Assembly (NCBI GenBank): GCA_963663615.1
Contig: OY760517.1
Location: 434,001 to 498,000 of the forward strand
Length of the DNA: 64,000 bases
Direction: 5' to 3'
Source of the DNA: G963663615 sp963663615
GTDB lineage: Bacteria; Bacteroidota; Ignavibacteria; Ignavibacteriales; Melioribacteraceae
The position numbers and the translations under genes were made by a program. This document shows, one piece after another, positions 43,110-53,057 of this stretch. The stretch's first letter is position 1; the number at the start of each line of letters is the position of its first letter. The notes beneath the pieces are model-generated. The model did not search any database. It was not told where the DNA came from and saw nothing but the letters and a program-made list of their open reading frames with translations.

Positions 43110-44318
43110 ATGAAAGTCCTTTTTAATCTCCTTACAGCCGGTACATACTATACTAATATACTTAAACGGTTACATGCCCAGGAATGGCTTGAGGTTGTTG
43201 TAATTATACCAAACAAGTCTGGTAAAAATATTGGCAAAGGGGTTAAGGAGGAGCGTGCCGAATACCCATTTAAAGCCTACTACCTCGATGAGTATATAAC
43301 GTGGTATGGTAAAACATTTTACAGAGGATTTGAAGAGGTTGTTGAAAAGGAAAACCCTGATGTTATAATTTTTCATTGGCCCCACATACTTGCACTTACA
43401 TTTATTCCCGGTTTGTATAAACGACTTCGACAAAAAGGTATAAAACTAATATCAAGGGAAATACCGTTTGGTGTACCTACCTTTTGGGAAGGTATTACAT
43501 TAAGGGTAAATCATGTTTTTCGAAATGAGGATAACCCAAATTACAGACCAATACTTGCCGAAAAAATACGACTCTTTTTTCTTACCCTTACACGCAGGTT
43601 TTATTACCCTAAAATTGATGCACATCTAAACTATATAGATGAAGCACTAAAAATATTACCCTCCTACGGTATAAAAAAGGATAGGATTTTTGTAACGTAT
43701 AATTCCCCTGATACTGATAAACTTTTCGAGGCAAAGGAAAAGGCTCTTGCTCTCGATCCGCTGCTTCCGGAAAACGATTACAGACTTATACATGTTGGAA
43801 GACTCGTTAAATGGAAACGTGTTGATATGCTTATTGATGCGGTTGACCAACTTAAGGATAAATACCCTAAAATTGAACTTACTATTGTGGGATTTGGTCC
43901 GGAGGAGGATAACCTCAAAAAGCAGGTAGATGAACTTGATCTTGGTGACAGGATTACATTTACCGGTGGTATTTACGATCCGGTGCTACTTGGCAGAACA
44001 TTCCTTGATGCTTCTCTGTACGTATTAGCTGGTATGGGCGGACTCTCAATTAACGATGCCATGGTTTTCGATAAACCTGTTCTTGTTTCGGTTTGTGACG
44101 GCACGGAAAAGAAGCTGGTATTCGAGAATTTTAACGGTGCTTTTTTTAAAGAACATAACCTTGATGATTTGTGCAATAAAATAGATTTTCTGTTTAGCGA
44201 TACTGAACGACTGAAACAGTTTGGAGAAAACAGTTGTAATATTATCGAGGAAAAGGTTAACATAAATACCGTTATTGAAGGATATAATAACGCTTTTAAT
44301 TATGTTATGAAATATTAA
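43110..44318 (+). CDS. GT4-type glycosyltransferase
   Basis: A 402-residue GT-B glycosyltransferase. The N-terminal acceptor domain begins MKVLFNLLTAGTYYTNIL. The C-terminal nucleotide-sugar domain has the GT group 1 pattern: LIHVGRLVKWKRVDMLIDAV, IELTIVGFGPEEDNLKKQV, ITFTGGIYD and a late GGLSINDAMVFDKPVLVS. The E-x7-E motif seen in many GT4 enzymes is not clear. Donor and acceptor are unknown. It lies 11 nt after the flippase and probably acts on the same glycan. Confidence 0.88.
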   Translation: MKVLFNLLTAGTYYTNILKRLHAQEWLEVVVIIPNKSGKNIGKGVKEERAEYPFKAYYLDEYITWYGKTFYRGFEEVVEKENPDVIIFHWPHILALTFIPGLYKRLRQKGIKLISREIPFGVPTFWEGITLRVNHVFRNEDNPNYRPILAEKIRLFFLTLTRRFYYPKIDAHLNYIDEALKILPSYGIKKDRIFVTYNSPDTDKLFEAKEKALALDPLLPENDYRLIHVGRLVKWKRVDMLIDAVDQLKDKYPKIELTIVGFGPEEDNLKKQVDELDLGDRITFTGGIYDPVLLGRTFLDASLYVLAGMGGLSINDAMVFDKPVLVSVCDGTEKKLVFENFNGAFFKEHNLDDLCNKIDFLFSDTERLKQFGENSCNIIEEKVNINTVIEGYNNAFNYVMKY

Positions 44319-44387
44319 ATCATTGCCTTTTAATTAAATAACCCCTTTATTGTATGTAATTTTTCTCATTTTTAGGAAAGGGATTAC

Positions 44388-44594
44388 TTGCTTCTTATAA
44401 AAGTTCTGGAAAACAAATGCGATTTTTGTGGATGTTGTGTCGGAATATGCCCCGAAGATGCAATTGAATTAAAAGAGGTGGAAATAACCATTTCTGAAGA
44501 GTTATGTACCAACTGCTCAAAATGTGTTTGGGCATGCCCTATTGAAGTGCTTAAATTCGATAAAGATTTGCTGAAGGAGAATAAAAGTGCTTAA
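44388..44594 (+). CDS. Small 2[4Fe-4S] ferredoxin
   Basis: A 68-residue ferredoxin. The start is TTG at 44388, behind AGGAAAGGG (44374-44382). Two cluster motifs are present: CDFCGCCVGICP and CTNCSKCVWACP, each a CX2CX2CX3C(P) type. It overlaps the start of the geranylgeranyl-reductase-family gene by 8 nt, so it is very likely the electron donor of that enzyme. The same gene pair, ferredoxin next to GGR, is known in methanogenic archaea, where ferredoxin reduces GGR. Confidence 0.9.
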   Translation: MLLIKVLENKCDFCGCCVGICPEDAIELKEVEITISEELCTNCSKCVWACPIEVLKFDKDLLKENKSA

Positions 44595-45756
44595 AGATTT
44601 TTATGATATTATTGTAGTTGGTGCCGGTCCCGCCGGATCAATGGCAGCGTGGTATGCTGCCGAACAAGGTGTTTCAGTTCTTCTTCTCGAAAAAGACCGC
44701 GAAATTGGTACTCCGGTAAGATGTGCCGAGGCTGTTAGTAAAGCCGGTATTGAAGAGTTCATTGAATCGGATCCCAAATTTATTGCAGCAACAATCCGTA
44801 ATTTTATGTTTGTAGCTCCTGATGGCACCAAGGTTAATATGCCTTTGCCAGAAGAAGGTTACGTTCTTGATAGAAAACTGTTTGATTACGAACTTGCACG
44901 TAGAGCTTCGCTTGCCGGTGCTGAAATTTTAACCCGTGCCTATGTAAACGGTCTCCTTTTCGAAAACGATGTTGTAGCAGGCGTTAAGTTTGAATACGCT
45001 GGTGAAACAAAAGAAATTAATTCCGGTATTGTTATTGCCGCCGATGGTGTTGAATCGCGAGTAGGCAGGTGGGCTGGTATCAAAACATTTATAGATTTTA
45101 GAGATATGGAGTGTTGTACGCAGATAACTGCCGGCAACCTACTGGATATTTCGAGTGATACATGTTATTTCTATTTTGGGCAGGAGTATGCTCCCCAGGG
45201 ATACTTTTGGGTATTCCCGAAAGGTGAACATATTGCCAATATTGGACTTGGTGTTGGCGGTATGGTTGGTAAAAAACGTTCGGCAAAATCGTACCTTGAA
45301 AGCTTTATGGATAATAACTATCCTGATGCTGCGGTGTTAACACGTATTGCCGGTGGTGTGCCTTCAACTCTTACTCTAGAAAAAATTCAGGCTCCCGGTA
45401 TTATACTTGTTGGGGATGCTGCACGTCAGGTAAATCCGCTTTCCGGTGGTGGTATTGCAAGCGGAATGATTGGTGGTAGTATTGGCGGGCGTATTGCAGG
45501 TGAAGCTATTAAAAGAAAAAATCCGCAACACCTGCTAACCTACCAAAAAGCCTGGATGGACAGACTTGGTAATCGTCATAAAATATTCGACCGTCTTAAG
45601 GAAGGTATTTATAATTTTTCCGATGACAAGTTTAATGCAATTGCCCATGCTGTTGAGAAAATTCCTGAAAATAATCGTTCTCTTAACCGTATATTTACTG
45701 CTGCACTGCTTAATAAACCCTCATTACTAATTGATGTAGCGAAAGTATTTTTGTGA
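44587..45756 (+). CDS. Geranylgeranyl-reductase-family FAD enzyme
   Basis: A 389-residue flavoprotein. The start is GTG at 44587, inside the end of the ferredoxin gene. FAD-binding VVGAGPAGSMAAWYA (about 10-24), a conserved Cys in VRCAEAVS, the substrate-side YFWVFPKG and the second FAD motif GDAARQVNPLSGGG match the archaeal digeranylgeranylglycerophospholipid reductase/GGR family. These enzymes saturate isoprenoid double bonds; bacterial relatives can act on menaquinone tails or, with GGGP synthase, on ether lipids. A GGGP synthase gene is in this window at 62301. The kinase gene starts 1 nt downstream. Confidence 0.85.
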   Translation: MLKDFYDIIVVGAGPAGSMAAWYAAEQGVSVLLLEKDREIGTPVRCAEAVSKAGIEEFIESDPKFIAATIRNFMFVAPDGTKVNMPLPEEGYVLDRKLFDYELARRASLAGAEILTRAYVNGLLFENDVVAGVKFEYAGETKEINSGIVIAADGVESRVGRWAGIKTFIDFRDMECCTQITAGNLLDISSDTCYFYFGQEYAPQGYFWVFPKGEHIANIGLGVGGMVGKKRSAKSYLESFMDNNYPDAAVLTRIAGGVPSTLTLEKIQAPGIILVGDAARQVNPLSGGGIASGMIGGSIGGRIAGEAIKRKNPQHLLTYQKAWMDRLGNRHKIFDRLKEGIYNFSDDKFNAIAHAVEKIPENNRSLNRIFTAALLNKPSLLIDVAKVFL

Positions 45757-45757
45757 T

Positions 45758-47257
45758 ATGAAAAAAATTATACTTCTGTTGTTGAGGCAACATTTTACAG
45801 ATATTCTGGAAAACTGGATTGACAAAATTCTGCAAACGTATAGCAAAAAGCTTACAGAAAGACAGGCACGCCAGTTTGTGGAAAGTAGTCTTAATAATCT
45901 TGAAGAAGTAATTGAATCGGGCGATTATACAAAAGCTGACCAATACCTTATCGAAATTTACAATCTGTTCGATAAAACCGGCTTTAATTTGCTCGAGATT
46001 TCGCACCTGTTTAGCATTGGCAGATTTGCCATGATTAATTTTATGGAAAATAATGACGGCTACAGGTACGACCCGGTTATTTTAATGGGATTTCTGGATG
46101 AAATAATTGAGCAGGTTTATGCACGGTACGGTTTGCTGCATCAGCAGGTGCAGATGAGGGAACTTGAAAATGATCGCGACCGGCTTGCAACCAAACTGGA
46201 ACATAACCAAAACTATCTTGAAAATTTGCTTTCCTCTTCCGATTCGGCTTTTATGGTTATCGATAAAAACGAAAACATTATTGGCTGGAACAAGGGTGCC
46301 GAAAAAGTATTTGGTTATACCAAGGATGAAATTATTGGTCAACCGGCAGATGTTTTTTATCCCGATAGTAAAAAGTATAGTGAAGAGCATAAATATATAA
46401 TCGAAAAAATTAAGACAACTGGTACTGTACGTGTAAATGAAACCGAACGATTAACAAAATCGGGTGTAACTGTTAGTGTAAATCTTAATATTAGCAAGTT
46501 GCCTGGTAATGACGAATATACGGGAAGGTCCGTAATTATTCGTGATTTCACACAAGTTAAAAAACTTCAGCAACAGGTTGACCAGTCAGAAAAGCTTGCA
46601 GTTATTGGTAAACTTGCTGCTGGTATTGCACATGAAATTGGTAATCCGCTTGCTTCAATTTCATCAATTGTACAGATATTGCAACGCAAAACAAGTGAAG
46701 ATTTTACACGTTCAAATCTTGCCAATATCAAAGAAAATATAGATCGAATTTCGCGTATTGTTCGCGAACTGGTCGATTTCTCTCGTCCTCCTGGCGATCA
46801 AAAAATGTACACACAGATAACTGAAGTTATAAAAACGGCTATCGGTATTGTAAAGTACGACAAACGAGTAAAAAAAGTCGATTTCAAAACTGAACTTGAT
46901 CCTGCCTTACCCCAGCTTAATGTAATACCCGATCAGCTATTACAGGTTTTTGTTAATATTATGCTGAACGCTCTGGATGCAATTAAGGGTGAAGGTATAA
47001 TTAAGGTTACATCATACTACGATGAGCAATTTGTGTACGTTGATATTGAAGATAACGGCTGCGGAATGGATGATAATATTCTTAAGGATATTTTTGATCC
47101 GTTTTTTACTACCAAGGATGTTGGTAAAGGTACCGGACTGGGTCTTTCGGTTAGTTACGGTATTGTTAAAAAATTCAGGGGCGATATTTTGGTTAAAAGT
47201 ATAATAGATCAGGGAAGTGTATTTACTGTTAAACTTCCGGTTAAGGATAACATTTGA
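45758..47257 (+). CDS. PAS-domain histidine kinase with RsbRD-like N-terminus
   Basis: A 499-residue cytoplasmic kinase of the NtrB type. The N-terminal 140 residues are helical and resemble the RsbRD N-terminal sensor domain (HFTDILENWIDKIL, FNLLEISHLFSIGRF). A coiled stretch leads to a PAS domain (about 155-265, GWNKGAEKVFGYTKDEIIG), then HisKA with AGIAHEIGNPLASISSI and HATPase_c (NIMLNALDAI, DNGCGM, GKGTGLGLSVSYG). No membrane helices, so the signal is internal. It starts 1 nt after the GGR gene and overlaps none of its neighbours except the sigma-54 activator region, so it is part of that operon. Confidence 0.9.
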   Translation: MKKIILLLLRQHFTDILENWIDKILQTYSKKLTERQARQFVESSLNNLEEVIESGDYTKADQYLIEIYNLFDKTGFNLLEISHLFSIGRFAMINFMENNDGYRYDPVILMGFLDEIIEQVYARYGLLHQQVQMRELENDRDRLATKLEHNQNYLENLLSSSDSAFMVIDKNENIIGWNKGAEKVFGYTKDEIIGQPADVFYPDSKKYSEEHKYIIEKIKTTGTVRVNETERLTKSGVTVSVNLNISKLPGNDEYTGRSVIIRDFTQVKKLQQQVDQSEKLAVIGKLAAGIAHEIGNPLASISSIVQILQRKTSEDFTRSNLANIKENIDRISRIVRELVDFSRPPGDQKMYTQITEVIKTAIGIVKYDKRVKKVDFKTELDPALPQLNVIPDQLLQVFVNIMLNALDAIKGEGIIKVTSYYDEQFVYVDIEDNGCGMDDNILKDIFDPFFTTKDVGKGTGLGLSVSYGIVKKFRGDILVKSIIDQGSVFTVKLPVKDNI

Positions 47258-47264
47258 GGTTATT

Positions 47265-48632
47265 ATGATTGAAAAAATTCTTGTAGTTGATGATGAGATG
47301 AGTATTCGCGAATCAATTAAAATGATTCTTGAAGACGAAAAATATAAATGTGATATAGCTTCGGATGGTGAAGAGGCTCTTGAAAAAGTTAAGGCTAACA
47401 GCTACGATATTATTATCTCGGATATAAAGATGCCAAAGATGGATGGTATTTCCCTGATGAAGGAAGTATCGAAAGTGTTGCCGGAAGCATTCTTTATAAT
47501 AATGACTGCCTATGCATCGGTTGAAACAGCTATTGACGCACTTAGACAGGGAGCTTACGACTATCTTATTAAGCCGGTTGAATTTGATGATTTGTTGTTG
47601 CGTGTTAAAAGACTCGCTGAATTCAAAAAACTTGCAATGGAAAACAAGTTCTTACGTCAACGTGTTTCGGCTGAATTTGGCTATACCAAAATCATTGGTA
47701 AAAGTCAGGAAATGCAGAAGGTATTTCATGTAATAGAAAGAGTTGCTGCAACTAACAGTAATGTTCTTGTTATGGGTAAAAGTGGAACAGGTAAGGAGCT
47801 GGTAGCACGTGCTATCCATAACCAGAGTAAAAGAAAGGATGAAATGTTTCTTCCGGTTAACTGCGGAGCTATTTCGGAAAGTTTAATGGAAAGCGAGCTG
47901 TTCGGGCACAAGAAGGGTTCGTTTACCGGAGCCTCCGAGGATAAGCAGGGTTTATTTAAAGTTGCCGAGGGTGGTACACTTTTCCTTGATGAAATTGGAG
48001 ACCTCCCGCTTAATCTACAGGTTAAACTTTTACGAGCTATTGAGGACAAGGAGTTCCTGCCTGTTGGTGCTACAAAACCTGTTAGTACCGATGTAAGAAT
48101 TATTGCTGCAACTAATCAAAATTTATATGAACAAGCACAGGAAGGAAAGTTTAGGGAAGACTTATATTACAGGCTAAATGTAGTTGAAGTTAAACTCCCT
48201 TCCCTTAATGAAAGACGTGAAGATATTCCTTTGCTTATTAACCATTTTGTGGATAAATATTGTAACGAAATGGGTAAAAAAATACTTGGTGTAAGCAATG
48301 AAGCCTTAAGAATACTAATGAGCCATAATTGGCGTGGCGGTGTTCGCGAGCTTGAAAATGTTATTGAACGTGCAGTTATCTTTGCCCGTGAAGAATTTAT
48401 TATCCCTGATGATTTGGCTGACCATATTAGGGGAGAGCAATCTGCAAAAGGTTACCCTGATTCATTGAAGGATGCAATTAAAAATTTCGAAAAAGAACAT
48501 ATAGAGAAAATTATCAAGAAGTACGACTACAATAAGGACAATGCAGCCAAGGCTCTTGCTATTGGACTCTCTTCTTTGTATAGAAAAATGGAAGAACTGG
48601 ATATTCCGACCAAATTAAAAAAGGATTGTTGA
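47265..48632 (+). CDS. Sigma-54-dependent response regulator (NtrC family)
   Basis: A 455-residue activator. The start is set at ATG 47265 (MIEKILVVDDE), behind GAGG; an upstream in-frame ATG would lie inside the kinase gene. Receiver domain with Asp53 (IISDIKMP), AAA+ domain with Walker A GKSGTGKE at 171-178, sigma-54-contact loop GSFTGA at 218-223 (a variant of GAFTGA), Walker B TLFLDEIGDL and R finger region, then a Fis-type HTH (NAAKALAIGLSSLYRKMEEL). It would be phosphorylated by the kinase immediately upstream. The target promoters were not identified. Confidence 0.93.
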   Translation: MIEKILVVDDEMSIRESIKMILEDEKYKCDIASDGEEALEKVKANSYDIIISDIKMPKMDGISLMKEVSKVLPEAFFIIMTAYASVETAIDALRQGAYDYLIKPVEFDDLLLRVKRLAEFKKLAMENKFLRQRVSAEFGYTKIIGKSQEMQKVFHVIERVAATNSNVLVMGKSGTGKELVARAIHNQSKRKDEMFLPVNCGAISESLMESELFGHKKGSFTGASEDKQGLFKVAEGGTLFLDEIGDLPLNLQVKLLRAIEDKEFLPVGATKPVSTDVRIIAATNQNLYEQAQEGKFREDLYYRLNVVEVKLPSLNERREDIPLLINHFVDKYCNEMGKKILGVSNEALRILMSHNWRGGVRELENVIERAVIFAREEFIIPDDLADHIRGEQSAKGYPDSLKDAIKNFEKEHIEKIIKKYDYNKDNAAKALAIGLSSLYRKMEELDIPTKLKKDC

Positions 48633-48676
48633 TTTTTAGTGTTTACGTTAGTTGTACAATTTAATATATTAATTTG

Positions 48677-48706
48677 AAGCTTCACAATTGTGAAGCTTTC
48701 TTTTAT
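48677..48706 (+). terminator. Terminator of the ferredoxin-GGR-kinase-regulator operon
   Basis: An 11-bp self-complementary arm (48677-48687 with 48688-48698, centred on CAATTG) is followed by TCTTTTAT. It lies 45 nt after the regulator gene and before the subtilisin gene. Confidence 0.8.
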
Positions 48707-48741
48707 ACGTTGTCATAATTTATCTATCATTGGAGTTATTA

Positions 48742-51700
48742 ATGAAAAAATTATTTTTCATGTTACTTGTTCTTTCGGTAACATTCTATGCGCAAAACTC
48801 AAAAGTTACAGACCTGCTAAAGGCTGAACTTAACTCGGGTAAAGCTAAGGTTGCTGCCTGGGTATTTTTTACCGACAAGGGAGATGCTGCCGAGTCACTT
48901 TTGGCTAATCCGGAACTTGTTGTTTCAAAAAGATCATTAAAAAGAAGAGCTAAAGTTAGAGAAGGCAAAGCTCTTATTGATTATTCGGATCTTCCGGTTA
49001 GCAAAAATTACATTTCAAAAGTATTGGCAAGTGGTGCCGAACTTCGTAATAAATCACGCTGGTTTAATGGCGTAAGTGTAATGCTTACCAAGGCTCAGCT
49101 TGATGTTATATCAACAATGTCATTCGTAAAGAAAATTGATATTGTTTACGCTTTCGGAAAATCAAAAGATAATATTGAATTCAGAGAAGCTGCTGCCCCC
49201 GAAAACAAAACGATGCAGCCAAAAGGCGTTCATAGCTACGATTATGGTGATTCATATACACAGCTTGAGCAAATAAACGTACCTGCAGTACACGACCTTG
49301 GTATTACTGGTCAGGGTGTTCTTGTTTGCGTTATGGATGCAGGCTTTAACAACCTTGAGCATCAGGATTTTGCTACTACAAATATCCTTGCTACATGGGA
49401 TTTTGTAAACGGTGACGATGATGTTGATGATGGTAGTGATATGGGTGAGGGTTCTCACGGTACAAATACCCTTTCAACTATTGGTGGTTTCCATGATGGT
49501 TCTCATTTGGGACCTGCATTTGGTGCTGATTATATCCTTGCCAAAACCGAAAATACTGAAAGTGAAACTCCTGTTGAAGAAGATAACTGGATTGCTGCTG
49601 CCGAATGGGCTGATAGTATTGGTGCTGATGTTTCTTCAACTTCACTTGGTTATATAACTTTTGATTCGCCTTATACTGATTATACCTGGGCGGATATGGA
49701 TGGTAACACCTGCCGTATAACTATTGGGGCTGACCTTGCTGCTGGCAAAGGTATGGTAGTTGTAAACTCAGCAGGTAACGAAGGTAGTAGTTCTCATAAT
49801 ACGCTTGGTGCACCTTCCGATGGCGATAGTGTACTTGCAGTTGGTGCTGTAGGTTCATCTGGTAGCAGAGTTTATTTCAGTTCAGTGGGTAACACTGTTG
49901 ACGGAAGAACAAAACCTGATGTTATGGCTATGGGTTCAGGTGTTCATGCGGCAAGTACATCAAGTTCAACTGGTTATACCTATGTTGATGGTACCTCATT
50001 CTCTTGTCCGCTTACTGCAGGTGTTGCAGCTCTTGTACTTTCATTTAATCCTGATCTTACACCTGTTCAGGTTTATGATATTTTAAGAACAACTGCTAAT
50101 AATGCCGATGCACCAAACAGGGAATATGGCTGGGGTATTGTAAATGCTTATCAGGCAATACAGTATGCTACTACTCCTGATGCTGTTGCTCCTGATCAGG
50201 TAACTGACCTTGCTGTATCTACAATTAGTTCTAACTCTTTTACTGCTACTTTCTCTGCTCCAAACGATACATCTACAGGCGGTGTAATGGAGTATCAGAT
50301 AAGATATTCTACATCACCAATTAACGATACTCTTGATTTTCTAGCTGCAACTCCAGTTGAATATGGTGCTCCGGCTGAACCGGGTACTACTGAACAGTTT
50401 ACTATTACAGGGCTTGATTTTTCAACCCAGTATTATGTAGCAGTTCGTGCTCGCGACTTCTGGAATAACTGGTCTGACCTTTCAAATGTTGCTGTTGGTA
50501 CTACTTATGCAGCTCCAACTCTTGGTACCAATGTTGAATCATTCAGCGTTGTTGCTAATGTTGGGCAGGAAGTTAAAGATACACTTACATTATCTAATGC
50601 TGCTACCGAGCTTTCAACTCTTGACTATACAGTTAGTCTGGAAAACAATACATTCCCTGAAAACAGTGTTAAAGTTAAAATTAAACCTGTTGCCTTAGAC
50701 CTTGATACCAAAGAAGCAAAAGGTGCAAGAAATACTTCTGCTGGTCAGTCGCTAAAAGGTTTCGGCGGTCCGGATAACTTTGGTTACGAATGGATTGACA
50801 GTGATGCTGATAACGGTCCTGCATACGAATGGAATGATATTTCTTCTACTGGTACTGCTGCTACCTGGACAGCAGCTGGAACTTATGATGAACTGGATGA
50901 AGGTATTGCTGGTCCTTATGATTTAGGTTTTAATTATAAATTTTACGGTCAGGAATATTCTCAAGTTTATTTCAGCACAAATGGATTTATAACATTCGAA
51001 AGTTTTTCAGGAAGCGTATTCTCCAATGATGCCATTCCGGATAGTGAAGCACCGAACGCATTGATTGCAGCCGTTTGGGATGACCTTGATGGTGGCGACG
51101 GCGGTACTGTATATTATCAGCAATTCGATAATAAATTTGTTGTTCAGTACGATAGCTGGCCTGAATATTCAGATTCTGGTGAATTTACTTTCCAGATTGT
51201 AATTTTCAAAAATGGTAACGTAATGATCTACTACAACTCTGTTACCGGAGACCTTACCGGTTCAACAGTTGGTATTGAAGATCATAACGGTACAGATGGT
51301 TTACAAGTAGTAAATAATGCTGCCTATCTTTCGAATAATAAGGCACTCAAGTTTTCTGCTGAACCTGAATGGGTTGTTCCTTCTAATTACGAAGGTACTC
51401 TTTCTATGGGTAGCTCTGCTGACATTGAGCTTGAGTTTATTACAAATGATATACCACAGGGTATTTATTCAATCGATCTTGTTGTTAATTCAAACGATCC
51501 TGATAACACATCCAGAGTTATCCCTGTTGAAATGAATCTTGGAATGAGTAACTATCAGTCTGCTACAATTAATGTAACTGATGGCTGGAACCTTGTTTCT
51601 ACTCCTCTTGAGGCACAGAATATGGCAGCCGATGTAATTATGCATGATGCCGAAACTCCAATTTTTGGCTTTGATGGTGCTTACTCAACTGTTGATATGT

Positions 51701-52617
51701 TGCATAATGGTAAAGGTTACTGGGTAAAATACTCAGGTACTCATCAGATGGAAATATCCGGACTTCCACCATCAAACAATGTTGAGGTAGCCGCTGGTTG
51801 GAACCTTATTGGTCCTTATAACGAAACTGTACAGATAAGTAGCATTACTACTGTTCCTGCCGGAATTATTGAGTCTGATTTCTTTAAATACGAAAACTCA
51901 TATCAGGTTTACAATTATCTTACTCCAGGTTGTGGATATTGGGTTAAGGCAAGTCAGGCTGGTGAATTGGTATTTGGTACAGATAGCAAATCAGCTAAAT
52001 CTAATATAACTGAATATGCAGACCAGATTACATTTATTGATGCTGCTGGTAAAATGGCTGTACTTTATGTAGCTGATAACGATGTTAATGCTGATATGCC
52101 ACCACTTCCTCCAGCAGGAAGTTTTGATATTCGTTTTGCCGACAATACCTATGCCGGAACAATGACCGAAGCCAAAGCAGTTAAGCTTCAGGGATTAAGT
52201 CTGCCGGTTAAGGTAACTGCTGCAAATGGTGAATATTTACTTTCATTTGCCGGTGCACAGGTTAAGATTGCTAAAAACAGCGAAGCGGTTATTAGTGAAA
52301 ATATAAGCGATTTAACTATCAACAGCGTTGTTGTACCTACTGAATTTTCTCTTGAACAGAACTATCCAAACCCGTTTAACCCAAGTACCACTATTAAATT
52401 CGCTCTACCAGTGGAAGCAAAAGTAACAGTAACATTATACAATGCATTGGGTCAGAGAGTAAATGAAATAGTAAGCAACAACTTTACAGCAGGGGTTCAG
52501 ACCGTTAACTTTAATGCATCTGAACTGGCAAGTGGAATGTATATCTATCAGATATCTGCACAGGGTGTAGATGGAAGTAACTTTGTAGATACAAAGAAAA
52601 TGATACTAATGAAATAA
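48742..52617 (+). CDS. T9SS-secreted subtilisin-like serine peptidase (T9SS protein B)
   Basis: A 1291-residue secreted peptidase. The start is set at ATG 48742, 6 nt after GGAG; a TTG at 48730 is less likely. Signal peptide 1-18, then a propeptide. The S8 peptidase domain has Asp199 (VMDAGF), His239 (EGSHGTN) and Ser419 (GTSFSCP). A FN3 domain follows (about 480-590), then a beta domain with YFSTNGFITFESF, the tandem GWN...GYWVKASQAG module (about 955-1085), the MPPLPPAGSFDIRF module and the type A sorting domain (about 1205-1291). Export through the type IX system and surface attachment are likely. Confidence 0.9.
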   Translation: MKKLFFMLLVLSVTFYAQNSKVTDLLKAELNSGKAKVAAWVFFTDKGDAAESLLANPELVVSKRSLKRRAKVREGKALIDYSDLPVSKNYISKVLASGAELRNKSRWFNGVSVMLTKAQLDVISTMSFVKKIDIVYAFGKSKDNIEFREAAAPENKTMQPKGVHSYDYGDSYTQLEQINVPAVHDLGITGQGVLVCVMDAGFNNLEHQDFATTNILATWDFVNGDDDVDDGSDMGEGSHGTNTLSTIGGFHDGSHLGPAFGADYILAKTENTESETPVEEDNWIAAAEWADSIGADVSSTSLGYITFDSPYTDYTWADMDGNTCRITIGADLAAGKGMVVVNSAGNEGSSSHNTLGAPSDGDSVLAVGAVGSSGSRVYFSSVGNTVDGRTKPDVMAMGSGVHAASTSSSTGYTYVDGTSFSCPLTAGVAALVLSFNPDLTPVQVYDILRTTANNADAPNREYGWGIVNAYQAIQYATTPDAVAPDQVTDLAVSTISSNSFTATFSAPNDTSTGGVMEYQIRYSTSPINDTLDFLAATPVEYGAPAEPGTTEQFTITGLDFSTQYYVAVRARDFWNNWSDLSNVAVGTTYAAPTLGTNVESFSVVANVGQEVKDTLTLSNAATELSTLDYTVSLENNTFPENSVKVKIKPVALDLDTKEAKGARNTSAGQSLKGFGGPDNFGYEWIDSDADNGPAYEWNDISSTGTAATWTAAGTYDELDEGIAGPYDLGFNYKFYGQEYSQVYFSTNGFITFESFSGSVFSNDAIPDSEAPNALIAAVWDDLDGGDGGTVYYQQFDNKFVVQYDSWPEYSDSGEFTFQIVIFKNGNVMIYYNSVTGDLTGSTVGIEDHNGTDGLQVVNNAAYLSNNKALKFSAEPEWVVPSNYEGTLSMGSSADIELEFITNDIPQGIYSIDLVVNSNDPDNTSRVIPVEMNLGMSNYQSATINVTDGWNLVSTPLEAQNMAADVIMHDAETPIFGFDGAYSTVDMLHNGKGYWVKYSGTHQMEISGLPPSNNVEVAAGWNLIGPYNETVQISSITTVPAGIIESDFFKYENSYQVYNYLTPGCGYWVKASQAGELVFGTDSKSAKSNITEYADQITFIDAAGKMAVLYVADNDVNADMPPLPPAGSFDIRFADNTYAGTMTEAKAVKLQGLSLPVKVTAANGEYLLSFAGAQVKIAKNSEAVISENISDLTINSVVVPTEFSLEQNYPNPFNPSTTIKFALPVEAKVTVTLYNALGQRVNEIVSNNFTAGVQTVNFNASELASGMYIYQISAQGVDGSNFVDTKKMILMK

Positions 52618-52742
52618 TCCGTGTTCGTTTGGCGACTACGCCGCGATGCGGTATCGAAGAACCACCTCCCTCCAAATTACATTTGGAGTACTCCTCTTTG
52701 AAAAGGAGGAGAGTTAAATGGTTGGTTATAATATATATTTTT

Positions 52743-52773
52743 GTAAGGGTGATTCTAAATGGGTCGCCCTTAC
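52743..52773 (+). terminator. GGGCGAT-family hairpin after T9SS gene B
   Basis: Arms 52743-52753 and 52763-52773 pair over 11 positions, two of them as G-U wobbles in RNA. The copy after gene A has Watson-Crick pairs there, so the differences keep the stem. Confidence 0.65.
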
Positions 52774-52796
52774 TTGTTTTAAAGGGTACAATTACT

Positions 52797-52829
52797 CAAC
52801 CTCCGAAGTTTTCCCAACTTCGGAGGTTG
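52797..52829 (+). terminator. CCTCCGAAG hairpin after T9SS gene B
   Basis: A perfect 14-bp stem (52797-52810 with 52816-52829) with a 5-nt loop, followed by TGTGTCTT. Its core matches the dsbD terminator at 3629-3659. Confidence 0.6.
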
Positions 52830-53057
52830 TGTGTCTTAAAACTATCTTGTTATTGGGTTGGCAGGGACACTCTTGCTAAATTGTATCCTTTGTTCTATTG
52901 TAGGGGCGATTTCCCGCTTGCGTGATAAACAAGAATCTTTAAAGCAGTTACGTAGGTCTGCAGCCCCCTGCCTACGTAAACATATCATGCTAGCTATTAC
53001 TCTTGTGTAGTGTATTTCGCATCTCCATTCCCTAATTAAAGTCCCGCGAGGAACGAA

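Noticed and set aside
47217..47264. Earlier start for the sigma-54 activator
   Set aside because: The extra residues lie inside the kinase gene and do not fit a receiver domain; MIEKILVVDDE at 47265 is typical and has GAGG before it.
52629..52925. Open frame of 98 codons after T9SS gene B
   Set aside because: It runs through two hairpins and repeat sequence, and the protein is low-complexity and unconserved between repeat copies.
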